A DNA stretch of 64,000 nucleotides, taken from assembly GCA_016235245.1 (NCBI GenBank), contig JACRLO010000034.1, forward strand, positions 1 to 64,000, given 5' to 3'. Shown here one piece after another: positions 8,676 to 17,166 of the stretch. Each line of letters begins with the position of its first letter. Position 1 is the first letter of the stretch. Position numbers and translations under genes: made by a program. This DNA is from Nitrospirota bacterium. GTDB lineage: Bacteria > Nitrospirota > Thermodesulfovibrionia > Thermodesulfovibrionales > UBA6898. Below the pieces are notes generated by a model. The model was not told the DNA's origin and did no database searches. It worked only from the letters and a program-made list of their open reading frames with translations.

Positions 8676-9464
8676 TCAATCCCCGGCAATCATCTTAAAG
8701 TAATCGTCCGGCGAGTATTGCTCCTCTTCCCATCTTCTCTCAAGAAACTGCCTGATGCGGGGATGGTCCGACGCCTTCAGCCCCTCAAGAGGGCCAAAAA
8801 ACAGGACCTGTCCCTTGTCGAGCATGATAACATAATCGGCAATTGCAAAAACACTGGGCAGTTCATGGGTCACCACAACGATTGTCATCCTGAAGGCCTT
8901 CTGCAGTTTCAAGATCAGATCGTCAAGTCCGGCAGCAGTGACCGGGTCGAGTCCTGCAGAGGGCTCGTCAAAAAAGAGCATCTCCGGGTCGAGCGCCAGG
9001 GCCCGTGCGAGGCCAGCCCTCTTCTTCATGCCGCCCGAGAGCTGGGACGGATAAAAATGATCAAATCCTGAAAGCCCGACCAGGTCAAGCTTCATGCGTA
9101 CCATGATCTGGACCGTAGCGTCATTTATCTTGGTATGCTCCTTAATCGGCAGGGCGACATTTTCGGCGATGGTGAGTGAATTAAGCAGGGCAGATCCCTG
9201 AAACAGCACTCCCATCTTCCTCCTCACATCGTCCATCTCAGGGTCTGTCAAGGCCGTAATCTCCCTATTGCCGATGCTGATGGTTCCTTCAGAAGGCTTA
9301 AGCAGGCCGATGAGATGTTTCAGGAGTGTGCTCTTGCCGCAGCCGCTGCCGCCTAAAATGACCGTAGTCTTTCCCTTCGGGATGGCAAAGGTGAGGCCTT
9401 TCAGCACTTCCCGGTCGCCGTACCGCGTCCTGAGCCCGGTTACTTCAATAGCAGCTTCATTCAT
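8676..9464 (-). CDS. mlaF: ATP-binding subunit of Mla-like lipid ABC transporter
   Basis: 262 residues with Walker A GGSGCGKST near residue 36, Q-loop LFQGSALLNSLT, signature LSGGMKKRAGLARALALDPE, Walker B MLFFDEPSAGLDP and switch His in VVVTHELPS. It powers the MlaE permease. There is no Shine-Dalgarno before the ATG; instead a TATAAT ends seven bases before it, so the mRNA could be leaderless, although no good -35 is seen. The partner permease gene is separated from it by pilT and a DUF4388 gene. The C-terminus runs past the ABC fold (FLERRWEEEQ), as MlaF proteins do. Confidence 0.93.
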   Translation of the reverse strand: MNEAAIEVTGLRTRYGDREVLKGLTFAIPKGKTTVILGGSGCGKSTLLKHLIGLLKPSEGTISIGNREITALTDPEMDDVRRKMGVLFQGSALLNSLTIAENVALPIKEHTKINDATVQIMVRMKLDLVGLSGFDHFYPSQLSGGMKKRAGLARALALDPEMLFFDEPSAGLDPVTAAGLDDLILKLQKAFRMTIVVVTHELPSVFAIADYVIMLDKGQVLFFGPLEGLKASDHPRIRQFLERRWEEEQYSPDDYFKMIAGD

Positions 9465-9560
9465 TGGCAGAATTATACCTTATAACGAATTTGCGAAGAT
9501 AGATAGCCTGACTGCTGCCATCTGAAGGAGAACGCACGCAGACCTGACTGCAATGGCTGC

Positions 9561-10628
9561 TTACGAATACATCAGCTTGCGCTCCAGATCAGTAGATCGG
9601 GAAATGCGCTTGGCCTCTTCAAGAGAGATAACATCATCCTTGCAGAGCTGAACAAGATGCTGGTCCAGGCTCTGCATGTGATACTCATCCCTTCCCTTTT
9701 CAATATGATGCTCGATCTCATCAAGATGGTTATCCCGTATGCATGCCTTGATGGTATTGGTGGCAGACATTATCTCAAGAACCGGTATGAGACCTTCATC
9801 ATTCTTGCCCCTTACAAGACGTAGTGATATGGTGGCAACAAGGATTTCAGCAAGCCGGTGGCGGACATTCTCCTGCATATCGGAGGGGAAATACCCGACG
9901 ATCCGGTTGATAGTTGAGGCTGCGTTAAGGGTATGAAGCGTTGAAAAGACAAGATGACCGGTCTCTGCCGCCTTGATGCAGGAGTCGATGGTGTCCAGAT
10001 CGCGCATCTCTCCCACCATGATTACATCGGGGTTCATGCGCATTGCCGCCCGCACCGCACCGCTGAAGGTGTCGGTATCGATGCCGACCTCCCTCTGAAT
10101 AATACAGCTCCTGCTTGAGGTAAACAGGAACTCAATGGGGTCCTCAATGGTGATGATATTGTATTGAAAATTGTCATTGATGAATTTGATCATGGAGGCC
10201 AGGGTCGTTGATTTACCGTTACCCGTCGGCCCTGTCACCAGGACCAGCCCGTTTGGAGACTGCGATATCCTGCCGAGCACAGGAGGGAGTCTCAGCTCTT
10301 CAAACGAGGCGATACTATGCGGAATCGTTCTCATGACAACGCCGATATTGCCGCGCTGGCGGAAGATGCTGACCCTGAACCTTCCGACATTGGCAAGAGT
10401 ATAGGAGGTATCAAATTCCTTCATATCCTCCGGAAGCTTTCTGTTGTGCTGCTCCATGACGGCGGATGCCACAAACTCGGTGTCTGCGGCTGCAAGATTA
10501 TTGAGCTTTGACCGTATCAGGTGTCCGCGGGCCCTGAACATCGGCGGGTCGCCTACCTCGAAATGGATATCCGACACCTTCTTGTCAAAAGCAATCTGCA
10601 GTATCTGCGCAAATGTTGAACTGTCCAT
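9561..10628 (-). CDS. Type IV pilus retraction ATPase (PilT/PilU family)
   Basis: 355 residues. Walker A GPTGNGKST near residue 133, Asp box and Walker B GEMRDLDTI, and the His box HLVFSTLHTLNAASTINRI define a PilT-type hexameric secretion ATPase. The C-terminus (EKGRDEYHMQSLDQHLVQL) looks closer to PilU than to the AIRNLIREGK motif of classical PilT. It would act in the cytoplasm at the pilus base. The start is preceded by GAGGG. No other pilus genes are in the window, so it is a stray retraction ATPase here, sandwiched between mlaF and a DUF4388 gene. Confidence 0.9.
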   Translation of the reverse strand: MDSSTFAQILQIAFDKKVSDIHFEVGDPPMFRARGHLIRSKLNNLAAADTEFVASAVMEQHNRKLPEDMKEFDTSYTLANVGRFRVSIFRQRGNIGVVMRTIPHSIASFEELRLPPVLGRISQSPNGLVLVTGPTGNGKSTTLASMIKFINDNFQYNIITIEDPIEFLFTSSRSCIIQREVGIDTDTFSGAVRAAMRMNPDVIMVGEMRDLDTIDSCIKAAETGHLVFSTLHTLNAASTINRIVGYFPSDMQENVRHRLAEILVATISLRLVRGKNDEGLIPVLEIMSATNTIKACIRDNHLDEIEHHIEKGRDEYHMQSLDQHLVQLCKDDVISLEEAKRISRSTDLERKLMYS

Positions 10629-10675
10629 TCTTCATCCCTCACTGAATTCTGCCGGCATGCGACGGCAGATCTGAT

Positions 10676-12478
10676 TTATATTGTCGTCTTTAAAATCTGC
10701 CTGCGATAAAGTGCATTTTCCAAAACCGTGCCGGCCTCGATGGCAAGCAGTTCAAAAACATCCGTATATACCGAAGACAGATCTTTCTGCCCGAAATCGG
10801 CATAGACCAAAGCCTTGACCTGGCCGCTGACCTTCAGCGGCAGGATAAAGACCGTCGGCTTGAGGGGCTCTCCGATTTTTTGGAAGAGATGGCCATGCAG
10901 CACTTCATCGTCAGTTTCACCATAAAAGATCTGACCGGATTCGACGACATCGTCAAAAACGGAGTATTTGCCCAAAGGCACGGCAAGGAACTGATCCAGG
11001 TTCTGTTGCGATGTTTTTTCGAGTGCCGGGAGCAGGGCTTTTTTCACAACAAGACCAGGACCTTCAACCGAATACAGGATAGAACGCTCAAATGAAGATG
11101 AAATCGCCGCCAAAAGAAAAGAAGAGACCTCATCGGGATCCTCCAGCAGCCGAAGAGCAGCAGTCTTCGCTTTCAGCTCGCTCAGTATTTCTGCGGCTGA
11201 AGAACCACTGGGCTCGATGAGAATACATCTCGCTGCATTACGGAAGGATTCGAGAAAGATAATCATATCCCCCACAAAGGTATCTCTGGAAGCAGTACAA
11301 TCCGGCTTGGGAAATACTGTCCTCACCCCTTCGTTCAGACACTGCAGGGAATACCGGTACGAGCAGGGCAATATGAATTGAATAAATGGAATAAGTGGAT
11401 GCATCGTTTTTATATGAAGTCTGAGTGCTGTCGTGTCCTTTTCAGACAGCCCGGCACCTGACTCATCAGGGGTGTCAAATACCAGAACCGGCTGAATGCT
11501 CATCTTGTGGCATTGATCGATAACACGCTCAATCTCCGCCTTCTGGCTTACCCCAAATATGCTGATACCGTCATTCTTGCAGACCGTCATCAACGCATGC
11601 GTAAGCAGCTCATCTCCGCTAAACAGTATTATGGCCATGGCATGACGCTTTTGCCGGCCTGTCTCCTCAAAAAAGGAGCCGCTGTCCATGGCATCTTTCA
11701 GAAAGGAAACAAGATCTTCCTGCTCCTGCGCAGGGAAATCGGCCAAAACCCTTTGAATAATCTTTCGATGAATCGTGACCGGATCGAACCCTTCCGAAAC
11801 AACCTTGACCGGGGTCCTGTTTTCCAGCTGTTCAAGATCGGCAAGGCCGAGGATATCTGCCGTGATCACCTTTCCTTTTGGAGCAGACTCGGAAGAATTA
11901 GCAGGAAGCGCCTCTGCATAAAGATCCTCATCAGACAGGACCGCCTTGCCGGACAAGCGGTCTCTCTCCTTCTCATCGTAGACACGCAGGGCGTCCATCA
12001 ATACCATCTGGGCGTCAAATCTCTGTTCCTGCTCCATTTCACCCGGGTGATAGGTGCATTCAGAGGAAACCGCAATGGCGTCGGCATCAAAGGTAAATCT
12101 TCCTTCCTTCCAGCTGATCAGTTCGACCACGGTAATCTCGATCAGTTTCTTGAGCGCACGGAAAGCAGCCTCGTCCTTCAGTCTTCCAATCTGTTTCAGC
12201 GTAATTACCAGGGGTTGACGGTTACTGCCTGACTTCTTTTGTGTTTCAAGGGCGAATTTCAGGTCTTCGGTAGTAATATATTTCATGGCCACAAGAACCG
12301 AGCCAATGCGAACGCGGCTGCTCAGGTGATTTGCACTGACAATATATCCGTTGCTGAATATGATCCGGCTTTCCCCCTTGCTTCCTTCAACGGAAAGAGT
12401 GCCGGACTGTCTTGTCGTGTGAATCAGCTGAATGATGTCCGTGATATGTAACTGTGACAGATCTCCCGTCAGTGCCAT
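10676..12478 (-). CDS. DUF4388 (PATAN) protein with pseudo-receiver and GAF-like C-terminus
   Basis: 600 residues. The N-terminal 110 match DUF4388/PATAN: LHITDIIQLIHTTRQSGTLSV, then IIFSNGYIVSANH. Middle residues 280-410 have receiver-like strands (AMAIILFSGDELL, PVLVFDTP, PLIPFIQFILPC, VFPKP) but no standard acidic pocket and Lys, so it may be a pseudo-receiver. The last 170 residues look GAF-like. Such proteins occur with pilus and signalling genes in Deltaproteobacteria and Nitrospirota; here pilT follows 47 bases later. Function is likely sensory or scaffolding; exact role unknown. The plus-strand frame inside it is a shadow. Confidence 0.8.
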   Translation of the reverse strand: MALTGDLSQLHITDIIQLIHTTRQSGTLSVEGSKGESRIIFSNGYIVSANHLSSRVRIGSVLVAMKYITTEDLKFALETQKKSGSNRQPLVITLKQIGRLKDEAAFRALKKLIEITVVELISWKEGRFTFDADAIAVSSECTYHPGEMEQEQRFDAQMVLMDALRVYDEKERDRLSGKAVLSDEDLYAEALPANSSESAPKGKVITADILGLADLEQLENRTPVKVVSEGFDPVTIHRKIIQRVLADFPAQEQEDLVSFLKDAMDSGSFFEETGRQKRHAMAIILFSGDELLTHALMTVCKNDGISIFGVSQKAEIERVIDQCHKMSIQPVLVFDTPDESGAGLSEKDTTALRLHIKTMHPLIPFIQFILPCSYRYSLQCLNEGVRTVFPKPDCTASRDTFVGDMIIFLESFRNAARCILIEPSGSSAAEILSELKAKTAALRLLEDPDEVSSFLLAAISSSFERSILYSVEGPGLVVKKALLPALEKTSQQNLDQFLAVPLGKYSVFDDVVESGQIFYGETDDEVLHGHLFQKIGEPLKPTVFILPLKVSGQVKALVYADFGQKDLSSVYTDVFELLAIEAGTVLENALYRRQILKTTI

Positions 12479-12558
12479 ACAAGTCTCTCATTCATGTTCA
12501 TAGAATATCAGATTTATGCTCCTTTAAGAATAGCATATGAGCGATTCAACGGCCAATT

Positions 12559-12580
12559 CCCGGGACAGGTCTGACCCGGG
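12559..12580. other. Interrupted inverted repeat in the mlaE/DUF4388 gap
   Basis: CCCGGG arms flank an inner CAG/CTG pair around a GT dinucleotide, in the 171-base gap between the mlaE stop and the DUF4388 start. It is followed by no T-run on the minus strand, so it is at best a weak hairpin; the rest of the gap shows no gene. Confidence 0.3.
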
Positions 12581-12649
12581 GCCGGACCGGATACGGCAGC
12601 AGGATAAAGCCGCTTGCGCCCAAGCCCTCATATCGTTTCTGCTTAATTT

Positions 12650-13414
12650 TCAGGTAAAGTAGTAAAAGAGTGTGGTAAAGAAGAGGTCGAAGATAATTAC
12701 CAGAAAGATGGAGACAACGACTGAAGAGGTTGTACGCCGGCCTACTTCTTCCGCACCGCCCTCAACCTTGAAGCCCTGGTATGCGCCCACAATGGTTATG
12801 ACAATGCCAAACGCCCAGGCCTTGATCAGACCGGTAAAGACATCCTTTACCAGAAGGGCATTAAGGGTCTGCTGATAGTAGTTATACGCATTGATTTCCA
12901 AAACAGAGACCGACAGAAGGAACCCGCCCAGGATACCGATAACATCGGACAGGATGGTCAGTGCCGGGACCATGACCATAAGAGCAAGAAGCTTCGGGCT
13001 TACCAGGAACCGCACAGGGTTTATGCCCATCGTAACGAGGGCGTCCACCTCTTCCGCTGCCTTCATCGAGCCAATCTCGGCAGCAAAGGCGGAACCGCTC
13101 CTGCCCGAAACAATGATCGCCGTAAGGATTGGGCTCAGTTCCCTCGTAAGAGAGACTCCGACAAGATTGGCAACATAGATCAGGGCGCCGACACGCTTCA
13201 GCTGGTACGCTGCCTGGAGGGCAAGGATGATCCCGACAAAAAAGGAGATGACTGCAACGATCGGCACGGAGTTGTACCCCGCCTTGACCATCTCGGAGAT
13301 TGTGGCCCTGACGCGGACAGGCTTACCCCGAAGCGGTGAGACAAAGGTCCAGTAGAAGGATTTATTGATAATGCGCGAGGCATCAGTGATATCTTTCAGG
13401 AGCGTAAAGGCCAT
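12650..13414 (-). CDS. mlaE: MlaE-family lipid transport permease
   Basis: 254 residues with five to six membrane helices and the MlaE signatures ALQAAYQLKRVGAL and LTRELSPILTAIIVSGRSGSAFAAEIGSMKAAEEVDAL. It is the inner-membrane part of the Mla-like ABC lipid transporter, presumed to pair with the MlaF and MlaD encoded 3 kb downstream. No Shine-Dalgarno is visible before the ATG. It starts 25 bases after the STAS gene stop, so it belongs to the SpoIIE/RsbW/STAS operon rather than to mlaFD. The STAS neighbour recalls MlaB of Escherichia coli, also a STAS protein. Confidence 0.93.
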   Translation of the reverse strand: MAFTLLKDITDASRIINKSFYWTFVSPLRGKPVRVRATISEMVKAGYNSVPIVAVISFFVGIILALQAAYQLKRVGALIYVANLVGVSLTRELSPILTAIIVSGRSGSAFAAEIGSMKAAEEVDALVTMGINPVRFLVSPKLLALMVMVPALTILSDVIGILGGFLLSVSVLEINAYNYYQQTLNALLVKDVFTGLIKAWAFGIVITIVGAYQGFKVEGGAEEVGRRTTSSVVVSIFLVIIFDLFFTTLFYYFT

Positions 13415-13439
13415 TTAGGCTGTCATGGCAATCATGGTA

Positions 13440-13769
13440 TCAGCGGCTGACCGCATCATCCAGATTTCCGCAGATCTCAAAGACCTTGTCGAGCTTTGAA
13501 AAACTGAATATATCCATGATGGATTGAGGGAGTTCAGAGAACTGCAGCCTCCCCTTATATGCCTTCACATGCTTGAGGCCTTCGACAAAGGTGGCTATGC
13601 CTGAGCTGTCAATATAGGATACGCCCCTGAAATTGACGATAAGACGCGGAGGCTTGTTCTTGATGACGCCGAGCAGTTTGTCCCTCAGAGCCGGCGATGA
13701 ATGCATATCGACATCACCGCTCAGCGAGATGACCATATTCCCTTTGTAGTCGCCAATATCACAATGCAT
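13440..13769 (-). CDS. STAS-domain anti-sigma-factor antagonist (RsbV/SpoIIAA-like) or MlaB-like protein
   Basis: 109 residues, one STAS domain. The VSYIDSSGIA segment (Asp54-Ser55-Ser56-Gly57) is the phosphorylation site in anti-sigma antagonists. The RsbW-like kinase gene overlaps by 11 bases and a SpoIIE phosphatase is upstream, so the protein can be read as the phosphorylatable switch. Directly downstream is mlaE, and in E. coli the STAS protein MlaB binds MlaF and supports transporter activity. Both roles are possible; sequence alone does not separate them. GGGGGGAACG precedes the start. Confidence 0.9.
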   Translation of the reverse strand: MHCDIGDYKGNMVISLSGDVDMHSSPALRDKLLGVIKNKPPRLIVNFRGVSYIDSSGIATFVEGLKHVKAYKGRLQFSELPQSIMDIFSFSKLDKVFEICGNLDDAVSR

Positions 13770-14181
13770 CGTTCCCCCCTGCCTGCTTCACAAGAAGCAG
13801 CCTGTTTCCCTTCACCTTTTTGGCATCGAACTCTACCCGGTCAAATACCCTTCTGATAAAATGCATGCCGAGACCGCCGGGCCTCACGTCATCAAGATCC
13901 CTTCCGCGGATCTTTTCGGGGTCAGCCTTTTCCCCGCTGTCTTCAATAATGATAGAGATCTGCTTTTGCGAAGAGCCGTATTTTACAACAATTCTCCTGG
14001 ACGTGTCTCCATGATAGGCATATTTGATCACATTGGAGCAGGCTTCATCCACAGCAAGCTTGATCTTGCCGGTCAGGTCCTCGTCAAGACCGCAGGACTG
14101 GCAGAAGCGGTTGGTCACCTCGCGGATCAGGCTGAGATAGCGCGGATGAGACAGGACATTTATGGTCGCAACAGTCTTCAT
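13759..14181 (-). CDS. RsbW/SpoIIAB-like serine kinase anti-sigma factor
   Basis: 140 residues of the GHKL fold: the N-box VDEACSNVIKYAYH and a G1-type segment (IIEDSGEKADPEKI), then the GGLGMHFIRRVFDRVEF G2/G3 region. It would phosphorylate the STAS protein and bind a sigma factor or another target when the STAS partner is phosphorylated. Start ATG overlaps the phosphatase stop in ATGA and its end overlaps the STAS gene, so the three are translated in concert. No cognate sigma factor gene is seen in the window, so the released target may be something else. Confidence 0.9.
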   Translation of the reverse strand: MKTVATINVLSHPRYLSLIREVTNRFCQSCGLDEDLTGKIKLAVDEACSNVIKYAYHGDTSRRIVVKYGSSQKQISIIIEDSGEKADPEKIRGRDLDDVRPGGLGMHFIRRVFDRVEFDAKKVKGNRLLLVKQAGGNDAL

Positions 14182-15482
14182 GTCATGCGCCTCAGTTCTA
14201 CAATAGTAAGATCATCTGCCCTGTCTGCATCTCCCGTAAAGCTGCCCACAAAATCGACGATACGTTCAGTCAATCGGTCATCCTGCCGGTTGCGGATTGC
14301 AAACGCCACGATCTCTTCAAAACCGAGCCGTTTGCCCTCGCTGTTTTTCGCATCGAAAACGCCGTCAGTCACCATGATAAGCCTGTCTCCCGGAGCAAGG
14401 GTCAACTGACTGGTCGGATAGTCGATCTCCATAATGCCGACCGGTGGTCCACCTTCAAGGTCCATAACCTTCACCTCAGTTGCGGTTATCCAGAGAAAAG
14501 GAGGGTGACCCGCAACAGAGACTTTCACACTCCCTGTCTGCATATCGGCAACAGCGTACATGGCGGTCAGGAACATGCCTCTTGGCGTATCGGACATCTG
14601 CCGGTTCAGACTGCTCATAACCACACCGGGGTCATCAACACCATGCATCTGATATCGGAAATCGCTGATCACCTTTGCCATAAAAAGCGCGGCCGAAACA
14701 CCCTTGCCCGAGATATCACCGATCAAAACGCCGATCTTGCCCGGGACTGGCTCAGCAAAGTCATAGAGATCGCCGCCCACATGCTTGGCGGGAAGGGTAA
14801 ATCCTGAAACCCTCATTATCCCTTTTTCGTATACAGGCAGCGGGGGCAGGAAGCTCCTCTGAATCGTGGCTGCAAGTTCGAGTTCCTGTTTGAGCCTCTC
14901 TTTTTCGAGCGACTCCAGATGGAAAACTGCATTTTCCATCGCAACCGCTATCTGCCTGCAGAGGGCCTGGAATATCTCAAGGTCATAGACAGAAAACGTA
15001 TCCCTGCCGATGGGATTCAGTATCTCGGCAACACCGATCAGCCCTGATCTGCCTACAAGAGGCACCGCGATCATACTTTTCGTCGTGAACCCTGTCATGG
15101 TATCTGCATGATTGGAGTGCCGGTCGTCCTTTGCTGCCTGTCCGACAACAATCGGTTCAAGGGTCTGGGCAACCCAGCCGGCAATGCCTTCTCCAAGCCC
15201 GAGGGTTACATGCTTTTTAAGCAGCTCACCGCTCGATTCATCACTGCTGAGCGCAACCTCGAACTCAAGACGCCCGGTCTTTTTATTATAGACAAGGATC
15301 GAGCAGGCATCGGCATGCATAACTTCCTTCGCCTTTTCCATCACGAGGCCGATCAATTCATTAAAATCAAGCGTAGAGGAGATGAGAGAGGAGACATCCA
15401 TAAGCAGCCGCAGGTCTTCGACCTTTTTCTCCAGGCTTTGCAGATGCTCCTCTGCCGCGTTCAAAGGGGGCTTTTCTTCCAT
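14178..15482 (-). CDS. GAF-domain PP2C-type serine phosphatase (SpoIIE/RsbU family)
   Basis: 434 residues. Residues 20-185 are a GAF domain (LMDVSSLISSTLDFNELIGL, ACSILVYNKKTGRLEF, GVAEILNPIG), residues 195-220 a linker helix with AATIQRSFLP, and residues 230-430 the SpoIIE fold with HVGGDLYDF, IGDISGKGVSAALFM and MVTDGVFDAKNSEGKRLGFEE metal-binding aspartates. It dephosphorylates the STAS protein in response to a GAF-sensed signal. Start 15482 (MEEKPPL) is chosen over 15506 because AGGAA precedes it. First gene of the operon SpoIIE-RsbW-STAS-mlaE. Confidence 0.92.
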   Translation of the reverse strand: MEEKPPLNAAEEHLQSLEKKVEDLRLLMDVSSLISSTLDFNELIGLVMEKAKEVMHADACSILVYNKKTGRLEFEVALSSDESSGELLKKHVTLGLGEGIAGWVAQTLEPIVVGQAAKDDRHSNHADTMTGFTTKSMIAVPLVGRSGLIGVAEILNPIGRDTFSVYDLEIFQALCRQIAVAMENAVFHLESLEKERLKQELELAATIQRSFLPPLPVYEKGIMRVSGFTLPAKHVGGDLYDFAEPVPGKIGVLIGDISGKGVSAALFMAKVISDFRYQMHGVDDPGVVMSSLNRQMSDTPRGMFLTAMYAVADMQTGSVKVSVAGHPPFLWITATEVKVMDLEGGPPVGIMEIDYPTSQLTLAPGDRLIMVTDGVFDAKNSEGKRLGFEEIVAFAIRNRQDDRLTERIVDFVGSFTGDADRADDLTIVELRRMT

Positions 15483-15594
15483 AGTTCCTATTGAATACCA
15501 GTTCACCTCAGGTTTTCAAGGGAAAAACGTCTCTAACCTGTTGTAAACAGCAACGGAGAGGTTGTAAAATCCCTGTACCACATAGGGGGCATTA

Positions 15595-16068
15595 ATGATA
15601 AAGCTGTTCGGATGGGCACTAGACAAGGAAAAAGAACGCAGGGTCGCGATCCTGCAGAAGGTCCACCTCTTCAAAGGGCTGCGCCGGAACCTTCTCATGA
15701 AACTTCTGGTGGATCTCGTCGAAAAGGAATATGAAGCAGGCGAGCTTATCTTTTCAGAGGGCGAGATCGGCAAAGCCTTGTATATTATCCTCGAAGGTTC
15801 CGTCGCCCTGACCAAGAAAGGCAAGGAAGCGCCCCTTGTCCTGGCAGAGCTGCAGGCAGGCTCCTATTTTGGAGAACTGGCCCTGATCGATCAGATGCCC
15901 AGATTTGCGACGGCCTCTGCACAGGAAAAGACAATCCTGCTTATCATGTATAAGTCGTATTTCGATGATCTCATCAAGGGGAGCGCGGCTATCTCATCGC
16001 GCGTACTGCTGAACCTCGTTGAGCTCCTCTCTGTTTATGTGAGAAAGAACCATGATGCAAGAACCTGA
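15595..16068 (+). CDS. Cyclic-nucleotide-binding domain protein
   Basis: 157 residues with one cNMP-binding fold: HLFKGLRRNLLMKLLVDLVEKEYEAGELIFSEGEIGKALYIILEGSVAL, and the phosphate-binding-cassette region YFGELALIDQMPRFATASA, which carries the Gly-Glu and Arg characteristic of nucleotide binding. No helix-turn-helix follows, so it is a stand-alone regulatory domain rather than a CRP. AGGGGG precedes the ATG. Overlaps the AI-2E-family gene by 17 bases, so the pair is likely coupled and the domain may regulate the membrane protein. Confidence 0.85.
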   Translation: MIKLFGWALDKEKERRVAILQKVHLFKGLRRNLLMKLLVDLVEKEYEAGELIFSEGEIGKALYIILEGSVALTKKGKEAPLVLAELQAGSYFGELALIDQMPRFATASAQEKTILLIMYKSYFDDLIKGSAAISSRVLLNLVELLSVYVRKNHDART

Positions 16069-17158
16069 CAGGGAATTGCTGAAAGAGATACAGAAAGCAC
16101 ATCATCAGATGCCGCGATGGGTAATTGTCCTGCTTCTTTCAGGGCTGGTTATCGTCACGGCATACTTTACGGCAACCCTCCTCATATTGCTGCTCATATC
16201 CGGCATTGTCGCCTATCTGCTCAGTTCGATCATCAAGCGGATCGAATACCTCGGCATAAAAAGAGCCGTGGCAGTCGCAGCGGTTTATGTCACGGCAGGC
16301 CTTCTGCTCATAGGCGTTGACATTCTGATTGTTCCCTGCCTCCAGCAGGAAACAAGGAACATTACCGAAAAACTGCCTGAGATCACGCAGCAGGCAGAGG
16401 GCGCATTCAGAGATCTGAGAGACTATCCCGTTGCCGGGGAGGTGATCGACAAGATCATCGGCGGCATAGCACAGCCAGGCCATATGATCTCAAAGATGCT
16501 GAACATGTCCGACCTGTTCAGTCAGGCTGCTTCGGTAGCCTTTGCCATGATCCTCATTCCCTTCTTTGTTTTTTTTCTGCTCAAGGACTGGCCCGAGGTG
16601 CGTAACAGAATCATGCGCTGGATCCCCTCTCCCTATGTGGAGACATCGATTGCAGCCTTTTCAGAGATAGATATACTTGCCGGCAGTTACCTCAGAGGAC
16701 TTGCCATAGAGTGTTCGTCCGTAGGGGCAATGGCCTCTGTCGGTCTTGCCCTGCTCGGCGTTGACTACCCCGTGACCTTAGGCATTGTGACTGCTGCGGC
16801 AAATGTCATCCCCTACATCGGTCCGATCATTTCCTGCGTGATCGCCTGTCTCATTGCCTTTATCCAGTTCAAAAGCATAGGTATAGTAATCAACGTGGCG
16901 CTGCTTTACACCGGAATCAAGCTCCTTGACGACTTTCTGGTCCAGCCGCTGACCATAGGCAGAAGCGTAAAGCTGCACCCCATGCTCCTTGTCATCACGA
17001 TCATTGCAGGGCAGAAGCTCTTCGGTATTATGGGCATGGTCCTGGCAGTTCCGGCAGTCACCATTGCCCAGAAAGTCGTGGTCATATTCCTCGAACACGG
17101 AAGAAACAGGACAGGGCGTTCCGAGGCACTGAAGCATTCACATGAAATAATCGTTTAA
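16052..17158 (+). CDS. AI-2E-family (YdiK/PerM-type) membrane protein
   Basis: 368 residues with about eight membrane helices and the family's late motif GVDYPVTLGIVTAAANVIPYIGPIISCVIA and IAGQKLFGIMGMVLAVPAVTIAQKV. The family exports autoinducer-2 in some bacteria and other cargo, or exchanges ions, in others; substrate is unknown here. Two ATGs are adjacent (16052 and 16055). It overlaps the cNMP-binding gene by 17 bases and is followed by a potassium channel gene eight bases later, so all three are in one transcription unit. Confidence 0.9.
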   Translation: MMQEPDRELLKEIQKAHHQMPRWVIVLLLSGLVIVTAYFTATLLILLLISGIVAYLLSSIIKRIEYLGIKRAVAVAAVYVTAGLLLIGVDILIVPCLQQETRNITEKLPEITQQAEGAFRDLRDYPVAGEVIDKIIGGIAQPGHMISKMLNMSDLFSQAASVAFAMILIPFFVFFLLKDWPEVRNRIMRWIPSPYVETSIAAFSEIDILAGSYLRGLAIECSSVGAMASVGLALLGVDYPVTLGIVTAAANVIPYIGPIISCVIACLIAFIQFKSIGIVINVALLYTGIKLLDDFLVQPLTIGRSVKLHPMLLVITIIAGQKLFGIMGMVLAVPAVTIAQKVVVIFLEHGRNRTGRSEALKHSHEIIV

Positions 17159-17166
17159 TATAGCAG

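Noticed and set aside
11507-12232. 241-residue plus-strand open frame
   Set aside because: It lies wholly opposite the DUF4388 gene, has no ribosome-binding site and no recognisable motif; it is an antisense shadow.
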